In this document: piece after piece, positions 35,067-44,534 of the stretch
Position numbering within the stretch: position 1 is the first letter of the stretch
Layout of the letters: the number at the start of each line of letters is the position of its first letter
NCBI RefSeq assembly: GCF_015245355.1
Contig: NZ_CP063311.1
Coordinates: 3,286,942-3,350,941 of the forward strand
Direction: 5' to 3'
Length of the DNA stretch: 64,000 nt
DNA from: Anabaenopsis elenkinii CCIBt3563
GTDB taxonomy: Bacteria; Cyanobacteriota; Cyanobacteriia; Cyanobacteriales; Nostocaceae
The notes under the pieces: generated by a model
The model's input: the letters and a program-made list of their open reading frames with translations, nothing else
Told to the model about the DNA's origin: nothing
Databases searched by the model: none
Program-made: the position numbers and the translations under genes

Positions 35067-35816
35067 GTGACTGACCTTGCAGCAGGGGAAATCGTCCGGG
35101 TGCGATCGCGCCAATACCTAATAAATTTATCCCCAGAAATTACAGAACGTTGGAAAGCAACTAAAAATGTGCTTAACCAAGGTGTTGACTCAATAGCTAA
35201 CTCAAAACAGCAGTTTAGTGAGTCTTTAAAAGCAACAGCAAGTAAACAGACAGGTGAAGTAGTTGATACAGTTATTAATACTTTCCAAAAAGTTAAAGAC
35301 TCTGTAGACGAAACCTTGCAAAGTGCTGAACAAATCAAAAATACTACATCATCAGCATTGCAAACTGTTGTGACTGATTCTGTAAATAATTGGCTGACTC
35401 AACACCCTGGATTTTTGCGGTTCCTTCATCTCTTGGTCTGGGCTGCTAGTCACCCGATTGTCACTATAGTGATTTTGCTGTTTGCGATCGCTTTGATTTG
35501 GAGCATTATTAAAGTCATTGTCCGCCTGATTGAAACAGCTAGTTGGTCGTTACTCCAAATTCCAGTTAAATTAATTTTGTCTGTGATTAAAGTTAGCTTT
35601 GTTTCTTTGACTAAATTTACAGGTTTTGCTCTTCAATCAGTGATAGATTCTAAATTAGATAATACACTAAAAAATTTACCTATAAACTCTGAAACTCTCG
35701 ATAACAACAAACATCAGCGATTAGCTCAAATCTCCAAACGTTTAGAAGTCATTCAAGCAGAACAACAACAACTTTTAGCAGAAGCAGCAGACTTAATGGA
35801 TAAGGTTGACGGTTGA
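35067..35816 (+). CDS. Hypothetical membrane protein with coiled-coil flanks
   Basis: A 249-residue protein starting at the GTG at 35067 with ggagg 13 bases upstream. Residues ~30-110 are polar and helical (SKQQFSESLKATASKQTGEV), with the look of an amphipathic coiled coil. Two hydrophobic segments follow, around residues 132-155 (HPIVTIVILLFAIALIWSII) and 165-195. The tail is another coiled coil (RLAQISKRLEVIQAEQQQLL). The final codons and the stop are written by the first heptamers of the tandem array at 35804, so the C-terminus depends on that repeat. I do not recognise the family. Confidence 0.75.
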   Translation: MTDLAAGEIVRVRSRQYLINLSPEITERWKATKNVLNQGVDSIANSKQQFSESLKATASKQTGEVVDTVINTFQKVKDSVDETLQSAEQIKNTTSSALQTVVTDSVNNWLTQHPGFLRFLHLLVWAASHPIVTIVILLFAIALIWSIIKVIVRLIETASWSLLQIPVKLILSVIKVSFVSLTKFTGFALQSVIDSKLDNTLKNLPINSETLDNNKHQRLAQISKRLEVIQAEQQQLLAEAADLMDKVDG

Positions 35817-35943
35817 CGGTTGACGGTTGACGGTTGACTGTTGACGGTTGACTGTTGACTGTTGACTGTTGACTGTTGACTGTTGACTGTTGACGGTTGA
35901 CGGTTGACTGTTGACTGTTGACGGTTGACGGTTGACGGTTGAC
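35804..35943. repeat. Heptanucleotide tandem repeat, 20 copies (STRR type)
   Basis: Twenty uninterrupted 7-bp units, (g/t)gttgac, alternate in first base as GGGGGTGTTTTTTGGTTGGG. The repeat starts inside the last codons of the preceding gene. Short tandemly repeated repetitive sequences of seven bases are known from heterocystous cyanobacteria. Copy number should vary between strains. Confidence 0.95.
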
Positions 35944-36050
35944 GGTTCAATGAAAATGGCTGGAATTAGTGAGAGGGACATCAATATTTTTTTTGCGAAC
36001 CCTGCATCAACCATTAACATAATCCTCTCCTTGTGTGCATGGATTCATAG

Positions 36051-36128
36051 ACAAGGGCGGGCAAGATGCCCACCCCACAAGATTTATAATATTAAGCTGT
36101 GTGGTTGATTTACTTAATAACTGCCCTA
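36051..36128 (+). repeat. Repeat family B, copy 2
   Basis: Same orientation and content as 29991-30070: acaagggcgggca, atgcccaccccacaa, gatttataatattaagctgtg. It sits between the heptamer array and the inverted MITE copy. Confidence 0.75.
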
Positions 36129-36137
36129 TATCCTCAA

Positions 36138-36403
36138 TCTAAAAGGTTGTTTGTCAAGTATTAAACAGGTAATTTTTATCTTAGGGAACAGGGAACACAC
36201 CGAACAGGGAACACACCGAACACACAAAAAACAATAAAATCCAGTCCCCTCCCTTTACAAGGGGAGGGTTAGGGTGGGGTTAAAGAACACACCGAACACA
36301 CAAAAAACAATAAAATCCAGTCCCCTCCTTTACAAGGGGAGGGTTAGGGTGGGGTAAAACAATAGTTGATACACTAATCATGACTTGACAAACATCATCT
36401 AAG
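36138..36403 (-). repeat. MITE family A, inverted copy with internal tandem duplication
   Basis: The termini are ctaaaaggttgtttgtcaag and, inverted, cttgacaaacatcatctaag. The interior contains a tandem duplication of about 80 bases; both units hold gaacacaccgaacacac and ggggagggttagggtgg. The right terminus carries the stop codon of the export ATPase gene (36399-36401). Confidence 0.75.
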
Positions 36404-37202
36404 ACATAGTGACTGCGGTTAAGTCCTCTGGTGTCAAATGGTTGTGAACCACAGCGCCATCACGAAACCAAATAATCCGCTGGGTTTGACGCGCCACCTC
36501 TGACTCATGGGTGACCATAATCACCGTAATTCCACTGCGATTTAATTCGGTGAAAATATCTAAAACTTCCTGGGTGGTTTGAGAATCCAGAGCGCCGGTG
36601 GGTTCATCAGCTAGCAAGACAACGGGACGATTGACAATAGCACGGGCGATCGCCACCCGTTGCTGCTGTCCCCCTGATAATTGAGTGGGTTTGTTATTCA
36701 GGCGTTTTTCTAAACCAACCTTGATTAATGCTTCCCTGGCGCGATCGCGTCTTTCCGTGGGGTTGACACCAGCATATGCCATTGGTAACATGACGTTTTC
36801 TAATGCTGTGAGTTGAGGTAATAAATGGAACTGTTGGAACACAAACCCCAGTTTGATATTCCGAATTTTTGCCAACTCACCATCATTCATTCTTGCTACA
36901 TCCAGGCCATCTAAGTAATAACGTCCCGTTGTCGGGCGATCCAAACAGCCAATAATATTCATAGCTGTGGATTTACCAGAACCAGAGGGCCCCATAATTG
37001 AGCAATATTCCCCCTCATTGATGGTCAAATTCACATCATTGAGTGCTTTAACTTCCGTTTCTCCACTCCCGTAAATTTTAAAGATATTTTCTAGGCGAAT
37101 AATTGCTGATGGGGTTGGGGGATGAGCACCAAGATCATCGGTAATTGCGATGGTATTTTTCATAGAATGGGGAACAGGGAAGGTATCACAGACATTAAGC
37201 AC
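36399..37202 (-). CDS. MacB/LolD-type ABC exporter ATPase
   Basis: The protein has 267 residues from the GTG at 37202, which overlaps the permease stop; an ATG at 37163 would give 254. All ABC motifs are normal: [30 protein letters not shown] and the switch histidine in VTHES. It belongs to the MacB/LolD/FtsE group, powering mechanotransmission-type export with the FtsX-like permease upstream. Its stop codon lies in the terminal repeat of a MITE, so the original C-terminus has probably been replaced by a few residues. Third gene of an adaptor-permease-ATPase operon. Confidence 0.92.
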   Translation of the reverse strand: MLNVCDTFPVPHSMKNTIAITDDLGAHPPTPSAIIRLENIFKIYGSGETEVKALNDVNLTINEGEYCSIMGPSGSGKSTAMNIIGCLDRPTTGRYYLDGLDVARMNDGELAKIRNIKLGFVFQQFHLLPQLTALENVMLPMAYAGVNPTERRDRAREALIKVGLEKRLNNKPTQLSGGQQQRVAIARAIVNRPVVLLADEPTGALDSQTTQEVLDIFTELNRSGITVIMVTHESEVARQTQRIIWFRDGAVVHNHLTPEDLTAVTMS

Positions 37203-38412
37203 TTCTTAAAGCCACAATGGGGTCAAGTTGAGCCGCACGACGGGCCGGAACTACACCAAAAAATAAACCAACACCACCGGATACAAGAACAACTGTCGCA
37301 ATTGCACTAGGAGAAATTGCCGCTTCTAAGGGGGTGATTGCTGCTACTAGTAGAATACTGCTGACACCGATTGCAGTCCCAACCACACCACCCATAACCG
37401 AAACAATTACAGCTTCAATCATAAACTGAACTAGAATATCTTGTTGGGTAGCACCGATGGCCTTTCTCAGTCCGATTTCTTGGGTGCGTTCGGTCACGGA
37501 AACTAACATAATATTCATAATGCCAATACCACCGACAAATAAAGATATACTAGCGATCGCCGCCAGCATAATAGTTAATGCGCCAGTAATTTGGCCGACG
37601 GTTTGTAAAGCATCCTTTTGGGTATTGATAGTGAAATCATCCTCCCCAGTAATTTTGTGCCGCAACCGCAGTAAATTAGTAATTTGAAACTTAGCTGCAT
37701 CCACACTCTCGGCATTTTTAGCCGAAACCACAAGATAAGTTAACTCTAATCCGTAGGGAGAAGTGCGCCCCACAATTCTGTTAGCCATGGTCATCAGTGG
37801 AATTACCGCTGCTTCATCGTAATTCACACCTAGATTTGAGCCTTTACTTTCCAGTACCCCAATGATTTGAAAACTAGCATTTTTAATCCGCAACTGCTCA
37901 CCGACGGGGTTCCTATTCCCAAATAGTCTTTCTGCTAACTCAGCACCTAGAACCACAACTTGGTTATTGCGTCTCATATCTAGGTCAGTGAAAAATCGCC
38001 CCATAGCAGTTTCAAAGTCACGAACCTTCAAAAACGAGGGAGTTGTACCAATGATATTGACGTTTGTGTTTTGGTTACGGTATGTGACTACCTCCCGACT
38101 ATTTAACTCCCCTGCAACTGCTGCTACTGTTGGTACTTGATTGGCGATCGCCTTTGCATCTTCATAAACTAAAGTTTTGGGCACATCCCTAGATATGCGC
38201 ATAGTGGCGCGATTCCCAGGAATTACAAATAATACATTCGGTCCTAAAGATTCTAATTCCTGGTTAACAAACCTTTGTCCACCTTCCCCGATTCCCATCA
38301 TGGTAATTACTGAAGCATTCCCGATGACAATCCCCAACATAGTCAGGGCGCTACGCAATTTATTAGAAAGTAGGGTTTTACCCGCCATTTGTATACTTTC
38401 TAGGAAATTCAT
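37195..38412 (-). CDS. MacB/DevC-type ABC exporter permease
   Basis: A 405-residue FtsX-like permease: one N-terminal membrane helix (LRSALTMLGIVIGNASVITM), a large periplasmic domain (about residues 45-270), then three C-terminal helices with the hallmark ISLFVGGIGIMNIMLVSVTERTQEIGLRKAIGA. The first codon overlaps the adaptor gene by four bases and the last overlaps the ATPase. In Nostocales such trios (DevBCA-like) export glycolipids or other lipophilic cargo; which cargo here is not readable. Confidence 0.93.
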   Translation of the reverse strand: MNFLESIQMAGKTLLSNKLRSALTMLGIVIGNASVITMMGIGEGGQRFVNQELESLGPNVLFVIPGNRATMRISRDVPKTLVYEDAKAIANQVPTVAAVAGELNSREVVTYRNQNTNVNIIGTTPSFLKVRDFETAMGRFFTDLDMRRNNQVVVLGAELAERLFGNRNPVGEQLRIKNASFQIIGVLESKGSNLGVNYDEAAVIPLMTMANRIVGRTSPYGLELTYLVVSAKNAESVDAAKFQITNLLRLRHKITGEDDFTINTQKDALQTVGQITGALTIMLAAIASISLFVGGIGIMNIMLVSVTERTQEIGLRKAIGATQQDILVQFMIEAVIVSVMGGVVGTAIGVSSILLVAAITPLEAAISPSAIATVVLVSGGVGLFFGVVPARRAAQLDPIVALRSA

Positions 38413-39866
38413 CGGTTATTCCCCCTCCTGTTGTAGTCTGGTGGTGGGTTGACAAACACGCGATCGCCTTGTTTTACCCCCTGTAAAATTTGAGTTTGGT
38501 CGGCGATTTGCGCCCCGATGGTCACTTCGGTGAAACTGGGTTGATTTTTCTCATCTGCTACTAATACCCCAGTTCTCCCCTGTTCCGTGACAATTGCTAC
38601 TGTCGGTAACACTAAAGCATCACTAATGCGATCGCCCAAGAAAGTCAAATCCACATTTAAACCAGAGCGCAGTTTTTCTGTACCCGTATCCAGCGCCACC
38701 CGCACCTGAAAAGACGTTACACCTTGTTCTACCACCGCTTCGGGAGCGATGAGGCGCACATGACCCTGAAAAACTTGATCTGGATAAGCATCAGCGACAA
38801 TTTCTACCTGCTGTCCCTGTTCAATTCTGCCAAGATCCACCTCTGGGATTTGAGCGAGTACTTCTAAACCCCTTGCAACTGCGACAATAGAACTAGAAGT
38901 CGCCGATGCACTAGTAGAAGCGGAAGTTGTGGGAGTAACAAAAGCTCCCACGTTAGCGTATTTCTGAGTGACAATTCCAGAGAAAGGCGCACGAATCACA
39001 CTATCTTGTAAGCGCACTTCTGCTGCTTTAACTTGAGCTTCAGCGGCTTTAACTGCAGCTTGACGTTGAGCAATTTCCTCCGGACGAGTACCCTGTTGTA
39101 GCAGAATCAATGCAGCTTTAGCCTCGGTGACTGCGGCTTCCCTGACCGCAATTTCTTCATTGCGGCTACCACTTTCCAATAGTGACAAGCGTTTTTGTGC
39201 TTCTGCTAAAGCCGCTTTTGCCCTTTGGTGGTCGGTAACATATTGTTCTAATTGGTCCTGAGCAATTGCCCCTTGCTGCCGTAATTCCCCGTATCTAGTT
39301 ACCCGCGATTGTGTAAGATTTACCAAAGCTTGGGCTGAATCTACCTGGGCTTGAGCTTGGGCAATTTCCTGAGAACGATTCCCCGCACGGGCTTGATTTA
39401 ACTGCGCCTGGGCTTGGGCTAAACGGGCTTGGGCTTGGGCAATTTCTTGAGAACGACTCCCCGCACGGGCTTGATCTAACTGCGCCTGGGCTTGGGCTAA
39501 ATTAGCGCGATATTGGAGGATTTGGGCGGGGATATCACCCACATCCATCCGGGCTAAAACTTGCCCTTGTTTCACGCGATCGCCTTGTTCTACATATAAT
39601 TGTGCCAGCACACCGGGGTTTTTGGGACTAATATTCACACTTTGAACTGGCACTACCTTACCACTGGCTGCAATTCGCAAAGTCACATTTTGTGCTTCTA
39701 CGGGGACAGTTAATTGGGTAATATCTTGTTCATTAGTTCTTTGAGTGATCAGATTATAGGTAACAGTTGTACCCACAGCTAAAGAACTCACTGCTATTAA
39801 CCCAATTGCCCAGCGGAATGGATATTTAACTTTGCCCAGGAAGGGAACTTCTACTTGCGTAACCAT
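38409..39866 (-). CDS. Periplasmic adaptor (membrane fusion protein, HlyD/MacA-like)
   Basis: A 485-residue protein with an N-terminal membrane anchor (WAIGLIAVSSLAVGTTVTYN). A lipoyl half-motif (NISPKNPGVLAQLYVEQGDRV) is followed by a long helical hairpin rich in Ala/Gln. The hairpin contains two near-identical repeats (RAGSRSQEIAQAQA and RAGNRSQEIAQAQA). The second lipoyl half (IRAPFSGIVTQKYANVGAFV) and beta-barrel domain follow. It links the inner-membrane ABC pump to an outer-membrane TolC-type channel. First gene of the three-gene operon. Confidence 0.93.
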   Translation of the reverse strand: MVTQVEVPFLGKVKYPFRWAIGLIAVSSLAVGTTVTYNLITQRTNEQDITQLTVPVEAQNVTLRIAASGKVVPVQSVNISPKNPGVLAQLYVEQGDRVKQGQVLARMDVGDIPAQILQYRANLAQAQAQLDQARAGSRSQEIAQAQARLAQAQAQLNQARAGNRSQEIAQAQAQVDSAQALVNLTQSRVTRYGELRQQGAIAQDQLEQYVTDHQRAKAALAEAQKRLSLLESGSRNEEIAVREAAVTEAKAALILLQQGTRPEEIAQRQAAVKAAEAQVKAAEVRLQDSVIRAPFSGIVTQKYANVGAFVTPTTSASTSASATSSSIVAVARGLEVLAQIPEVDLGRIEQGQQVEIVADAYPDQVFQGHVRLIAPEAVVEQGVTSFQVRVALDTGTEKLRSGLNVDLTFLGDRISDALVLPTVAIVTEQGRTGVLVADEKNQPSFTEVTIGAQIADQTQILQGVKQGDRVFVNPPPDYNRRGNNR

Positions 39867-40245
39867 AAATAAGAATAGCCTACGAATATCACTTAGCCTT
39901 AATCACCTGAGTAAGTGCGGGATTTTAAAGCACATCTGGAATCAATTGTCAATATTTATTTATCCATCAGCTAAACAACCAGACTGGAATTTAGCCTGAT
40001 AGTTGCTTAATCTTTCTTTATATTACATTTTAATCTTTGTTTATGTCTTCAGCTAAAGTCGTAATTTTGTTGCTCTGCTCAACTGCTCTTGTGCCCTAGC
40101 ACAACACAAAGCCATCTGACCGTATATTTTATTGACCTGAAATAGGCTATAATGTGTTCTCAAACTCCAGTGTGTCTTTCTTCTCCAGCAGAGATCGTTT
40201 AAGCTAGCTGAAAGATTCCTTGATTTACGGCTAGGAGGCGTTGGT
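39867..40245. other. Divergent intergenic region, no distinct feature
   Basis: 379 bases between the export operon and the TPR gene. Only the TPR gene's Shine-Dalgarno (taggagg at 40230) stands out. No repeat, hairpin or conserved RNA was recognised. Confidence 0.4.
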
Positions 40246-41103
40246 GTGCCTAAAGATATTCGTTTAATTTCCCTTCTGGTTGTCTGTAGTTTGTGGAGTA
40301 TGCCTAGGGCAGTTCACGCACAGGCACTGATACCTCATGTATTGCAACTAGATGCAGAAAAATTAGAAAAACAAGGGTTGCGTTTAGCACAAGAAGCAGT
40401 TCAACTCGGACAGTTTCGGCAGTTTGACCTGGCTTTAACTAGGGCGAGATTGGCGACTCAACTGGCTCCGGGGAATGATAAGGTCTGGGTTTTATTAGGC
40501 AGTTTACATTTACAGTCCGAGAACTTTGAAGCAGCCATTTTTGCATTGGAAAAAGCCCAATCTCTCAATCCCAAAAATCCTGATATTGTGTTTACTTTGG
40601 GTTCGGCTCATTTCCAACAGGAAAATTACCAAGCAGCAGCGGCGCATTACCACAAGGGTTTGCAGTTAAAACCCGACAGCGCTGAAGGATGGTTTGATTT
40701 GGGCAATGCTTACTATATGTTAGGTCGATTACCAGAAGCGATCGCCCACTACAATAAATCCTTGTCTCAAAATCAAAATTTCTGGCCGGCGACTAATAAT
40801 ATTGGCTTAATCAAATACGAACAGGGGGATATTGACACTGCAATCCAGCAATGGCAAGCTTCAGTGAAGATGGACAAACAAGCCGCAGAACCGCAATTAG
40901 CATTAGCAGTAGCACTATATAATCAAGGGAAACGCCAACAAGCCCTGTCAATGGGACGAGCAGCACTGCGCATCGATCAACGCTATGGTAATTTAGATTT
41001 CCTCAAGAAAAATCTCTGGGGTGAAAGATTACTATCTGATGCGGAAAAATTCTTAGCATTACCACCCATGCAAGCGGCTTTACAGCCAGAAGAAAACTAC
41101 TAA
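40246..41103 (+). CDS. Secreted TPR-repeat protein
   Basis: A 285-residue protein starting at a GTG with taggagg nine bases upstream. A signal peptide ends near RAVHAQA (residue ~28). At least five tetratricopeptide units follow, for example DKVWVLLGSLHLQSENFEAA, PDIVFTLGSAHFQQENYQAA and AEGWFDLGNAYYMLGRLPEA. TPR arrays bind other proteins; here the site would be periplasmic or lumenal. No partner gene is evident. Confidence 0.87.
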   Translation: MPKDIRLISLLVVCSLWSMPRAVHAQALIPHVLQLDAEKLEKQGLRLAQEAVQLGQFRQFDLALTRARLATQLAPGNDKVWVLLGSLHLQSENFEAAIFALEKAQSLNPKNPDIVFTLGSAHFQQENYQAAAAHYHKGLQLKPDSAEGWFDLGNAYYMLGRLPEAIAHYNKSLSQNQNFWPATNNIGLIKYEQGDIDTAIQQWQASVKMDKQAAEPQLALAVALYNQGKRQQALSMGRAALRIDQRYGNLDFLKKNLWGERLLSDAEKFLALPPMQAALQPEENY

Positions 41104-41228
41104 CTAATAACTGATTTGTAATTCTTGATAGTGAATACATGATCATATAGTAGTACATATATACTATCTCAGCCAGAATTCGCCCTGGGTATTTACTGGG
41201 CGAGTATTCCTGAGCTAGTACTCAATGA

Positions 41229-41633
41229 TTAGTGGATCTCTGTGGGAAGAAGTGCAATAATTTGTTCAACAAACTGTTGATGGTCAACAACTGGCTTAGA
41301 GATGTAGCCATCGGCGCCGCTTTGGTGCAAAAAATTCTCGCGATCGCCTTCCATTGCATGTGCTGTGACCAGAATTACAGGTAAATTTGCCGTTTTTGGG
41401 TTTGACTTCAATATTTGTGTAATTTTGATCCCATCAACAGACTGACCTTGGTAAACGCTTCTTGAGAGAGAAACATCCATTAAAATCAGGTCTGCCTCTC
41501 CTAACTGGGCAATTTTGATGACTTCTTCCACATTTTCCGTATGTTTAACATTCAAGCCCCCCCGCTTGGTCAAAATTTTGGAAAAAACGCGAGCATTAAT
41601 CAAATCGTCTTCAACAATTAAAACAGTTTTCAT
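41229..41633 (-). CDS. Single-domain (CheY-like) response regulator
   Basis: I choose the ATG at 41633 (MKTVLIVEDDLINARVF), giving 134 residues with only a receiver domain. The phosphoacceptor Asp is in LILMDVSLS, and VILVTAHAM and SKPVV hold the conserved Thr/Ser and Lys. An open frame continues upstream to 41915, but its sequence looks non-coding. Without an output domain it should act by protein contact. No kinase gene is next to it. Converges with the TPR gene. Confidence 0.9.
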   Translation of the reverse strand: MKTVLIVEDDLINARVFSKILTKRGGLNVKHTENVEEVIKIAQLGEADLILMDVSLSRSVYQGQSVDGIKITQILKSNPKTANLPVILVTAHAMEGDRENFLHQSGADGYISKPVVDHQQFVEQIIALLPTEIH

Positions 41634-42014
41634 GAGGATTTTATTGAGAGAGTCAAACAATTGTGCATCAAAGTAGCCAAAGGATTTGAGATTAAGTTTA
41701 ACCTTGGCATACAGGATATTTGTAGCTCTTCTGGACAGAAGCGCCGGAAGGTAAACCAAAATCCCAAATTTCAAAGTTACTATCAAAGGAGATGACAGAG
41801 CAAATTGCCAACCCTCCAGGATAATACTGCGGTGATTTATCCTGTGACCCTTACTGGTGGGAGACATGGGGGTAAGGTATGGAGGATTTTCATCACCATG
41901 ATAAACTACCATCAAAATTGTATTATGAACCGCATCTCATCCGTTATGCTGCTTATTGCGTGCAGTGTTGAATCCCAGCGACGTTTGTGTAATTAAATTT
42001 CAGGAAAAAAACTC
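41634..42014. other. Intergenic region between the response regulator and the topoisomerase gene
   Basis: 381 bases holding divergent control regions. An open minus-strand frame (to 41915) extends the response regulator but has no domain character. A Shine-Dalgarno (cagga) precedes the topoisomerase ATG. Confidence 0.4.
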
Positions 42015-44534
42015 ATGGCAAAACAGTTAGACCTTCTCCCAAAGGGACAGGTAATTACAACGGCCCTGCATACAGAGATGCAGAGGTCTTACCTAGAATA
42101 TGCCATGAGTGTGATTGTAGGGCGGGCTTTACCAGACGTGCGTGATGGACTAAAACCAGTGCATAGGCGGATTTTATATGCCATGCATGAACTGGGACTA
42201 ACACCAGATAGACCCTATCGTAAGTGCGCCCGTGTGGTGGGAGATGTGCTAGGTAAATACCATCCCCACGGTGACCAAGCTGTTTATGATGCCTTAGTCA
42301 GGTTAGTTCAGGAATTTTCCAGCCGCTATCCCCTATTGTCAGGACATGGTAACTTTGGTAGTGTCGATAATGACCCACCAGCAGCGATGCGCTACACAGA
42401 AACCCGTCTGGCACCCATCAGCCATGAGGGAATGTTGTCAGAAATTGGCGATGAAACTGTGGAATTTATCGGCAACTTTGATAATTCCCAACAGGAACCC
42501 ACTGTACTCCCGGCTCAATTGCCTTTTCTATTACTCAATGGCTGTTCTGGTATTGCTGTGGGTATGGCCACAAATATTCCTCCCCACAATTTAGGAGAAT
42601 TAGTTGACGGCTTGATTGCCTTGATTGACCAACCGGATTTGTCAGATGAAAAGCTATGGGAGATCATTCCAGGTCCGGACTTTCCCACTGGGGGAGAAAT
42701 AGTTGGTAACTCAGGAATTCGAGAAGCATATTCTACTGGTAAGGGTGGAATTGTACTGCGAGGAGTGTCTAAGACGGAGGAAATTGCCCCTACTAGGGGT
42801 AGTAAGCGGCGCACAGCAATTATTATCACTGAATTGCCCTATCAAGTGAATAAGTCGGGCTGGATTGAGAAGGTCGCAGATTTAGTCAATCAAGGTCGTC
42901 TGCAGGGAATTTCTGATCTGCGGGATGAAAGCGATCGCGAAGGGATGCGGGTAGTGATTGAACTCAAACGTGATACCAACCCGCAAGAAGTTCTAGAGAA
43001 CTTATATCACCAAACTGCCTTGCAAAGTAATTTTGGGGCGATTCTTTTAGCATTGGTGGATGGACAACCGCGCCAGTTAAGTTTACGCCAGATTTTGCAG
43101 GAGTTTTTGAAATTCCGGGAACAAACCCTCAACCGTCGCTATAGTTATGAGTTGGGTAAGGCACAAAGTAGGCTGCATCTAGTGTCAGGGTTACTCAAAG
43201 CACTATCTCAACTGGATCAGTTAATTGAGATTTTGCGCCAAGCTGCTGATGGTACTACGGCGAAAATCAACCTTTGTAGCCGTCTGGATTTGAGTGATGA
43301 GCAAGGAGATGCTATTCTGGCTATGCCATTACGCCGCCTGACTAGTTTAGAACAGTCTAATTTACAGCAAGAGTTTGAGAAACTCAGCGGCGAAATTGCT
43401 GTATTGCAAATATTACTTAGCGATCGCCAAGAATTACTCAAAAGACTGAAAAAGGATCTGCGATCCCTGAAGCGCAAATATAATAATCCTCGACGGACTA
43501 AGCTTTTAACTCATAGTCATCAAGGGTTACCAGACAAAAAAGGCTCGCAAAATCACAATAAATTATCTTTAGGGCAAAACCAAGTGGCTGACAAAAGTTT
43601 ACCATCTTCTGAACCACCAGAAGAGGTATTATTAGAGTTTAGCCACCGGGGATATGTGCGTCGGCTACAGCCATCAGGGAAAAAATCGAAAGCTGACAAC
43701 GGTGTAGCAGATCATGACTTCATCACCCAAACTGATTTAAGTACAACAGATCAAGACTTACTACTAATTACCGCTAGTGGCAAAGTTTACCCGGTGAATG
43801 TGGGAGATATTCCCCCTACAACTGGACGTTCTCCCCGGGGAACACCATTGATTACTATGCTCAGTAGTACGGCTCAAAATACTCAGGAACCGGTGGTTGA
43901 TCGTGTCCTCTTACCAGAAAATTTGGAAACAAGGCAGATGGTTCTGCTGACAAAGGAAGGACGAATTAAGCGCCTGTCTTTGGCAGAATTTACCAATCTG
44001 ACCCGTCGCGGAATGACGATTTTGAAGCTCAAAGAAGATGATCAATTGTTATTTACCCAGTTAACTACTGCCCAGGACAATCTGATTGTAGCCAGTTCTG
44101 GCGGACGCTTGTTAAAGTTCGCCCCTGATGATCAACAACTTCCGGTGATGGGGCGGACTGCTATGGGGTTACAAGCATTGCGGCTGTTGAAACATCAACA
44201 CATGGTAGGCTGTGTTACTGTGGCTGGGGACGATAAACTGTTGCTCGTCAGTGCCGAAGGATACGCCAAACGGCTACCTGTGAGTCATTTAAAAACAGCT
44301 GAACGGGGTAATTTAGGTACACAAGCCCTGAAGTTTGCTACCAAAACCGATCATTTAGCTGGTATGGTGCGGGCGATCGCCTCTGCTGAGGTGGCACTGG
44401 TGACTAATAAAGAGCGTATTGTACGCATCCGAGTAGAGGCTGTACCCATTTTGGGGAGAGATGGTCAGGGTGAAAGCATTCTTGACTTGCACCGTGATGA
44501 AAGAGTGATCACGGTGATACCAGTCGGACTGTAA
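42015..44534 (+). CDS. Type IIA DNA topoisomerase subunit A (GyrA/ParC family)
   Basis: An 839-residue subunit. The breakage-reunion domain is clear: [35 protein letters not shown] and catalytic Tyr127 in RYTETRL. The C-terminal beta-pinwheel starts near residue 535 ([15 protein letters not shown]), but at the place of the first-blade GyrA box (QRRGGKG-like) it has [12 protein letters not shown]. Without that box negative supercoiling is normally lost, so this may be a ParC-like decatenase. Many cyanobacteria carry two GyrA-like proteins. gyrB is only 5 kb away. Gyrase versus topo IV is left open. Confidence 0.9.
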   Translation: MAKQLDLLPKGQVITTALHTEMQRSYLEYAMSVIVGRALPDVRDGLKPVHRRILYAMHELGLTPDRPYRKCARVVGDVLGKYHPHGDQAVYDALVRLVQEFSSRYPLLSGHGNFGSVDNDPPAAMRYTETRLAPISHEGMLSEIGDETVEFIGNFDNSQQEPTVLPAQLPFLLLNGCSGIAVGMATNIPPHNLGELVDGLIALIDQPDLSDEKLWEIIPGPDFPTGGEIVGNSGIREAYSTGKGGIVLRGVSKTEEIAPTRGSKRRTAIIITELPYQVNKSGWIEKVADLVNQGRLQGISDLRDESDREGMRVVIELKRDTNPQEVLENLYHQTALQSNFGAILLALVDGQPRQLSLRQILQEFLKFREQTLNRRYSYELGKAQSRLHLVSGLLKALSQLDQLIEILRQAADGTTAKINLCSRLDLSDEQGDAILAMPLRRLTSLEQSNLQQEFEKLSGEIAVLQILLSDRQELLKRLKKDLRSLKRKYNNPRRTKLLTHSHQGLPDKKGSQNHNKLSLGQNQVADKSLPSSEPPEEVLLEFSHRGYVRRLQPSGKKSKADNGVADHDFITQTDLSTTDQDLLLITASGKVYPVNVGDIPPTTGRSPRGTPLITMLSSTAQNTQEPVVDRVLLPENLETRQMVLLTKEGRIKRLSLAEFTNLTRRGMTILKLKEDDQLLFTQLTTAQDNLIVASSGGRLLKFAPDDQQLPVMGRTAMGLQALRLLKHQHMVGCVTVAGDDKLLLVSAEGYAKRLPVSHLKTAERGNLGTQALKFATKTDHLAGMVRAIASAEVALVTNKERIVRIRVEAVPILGRDGQGESILDLHRDERVITVIPVGL

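Noticed and set aside
35753-36020. Minus-strand frames with repeats such as STVNRQPSTVNS
   Set aside because: They are translations of the heptamer tandem repeat; seven-base repeats stay open in every frame lacking a stop.
41634-41915. N-terminal extension of the response regulator
   Set aside because: The frame is open but the residues show no domain, and the receiver domain begins exactly at the ATG at 41633.
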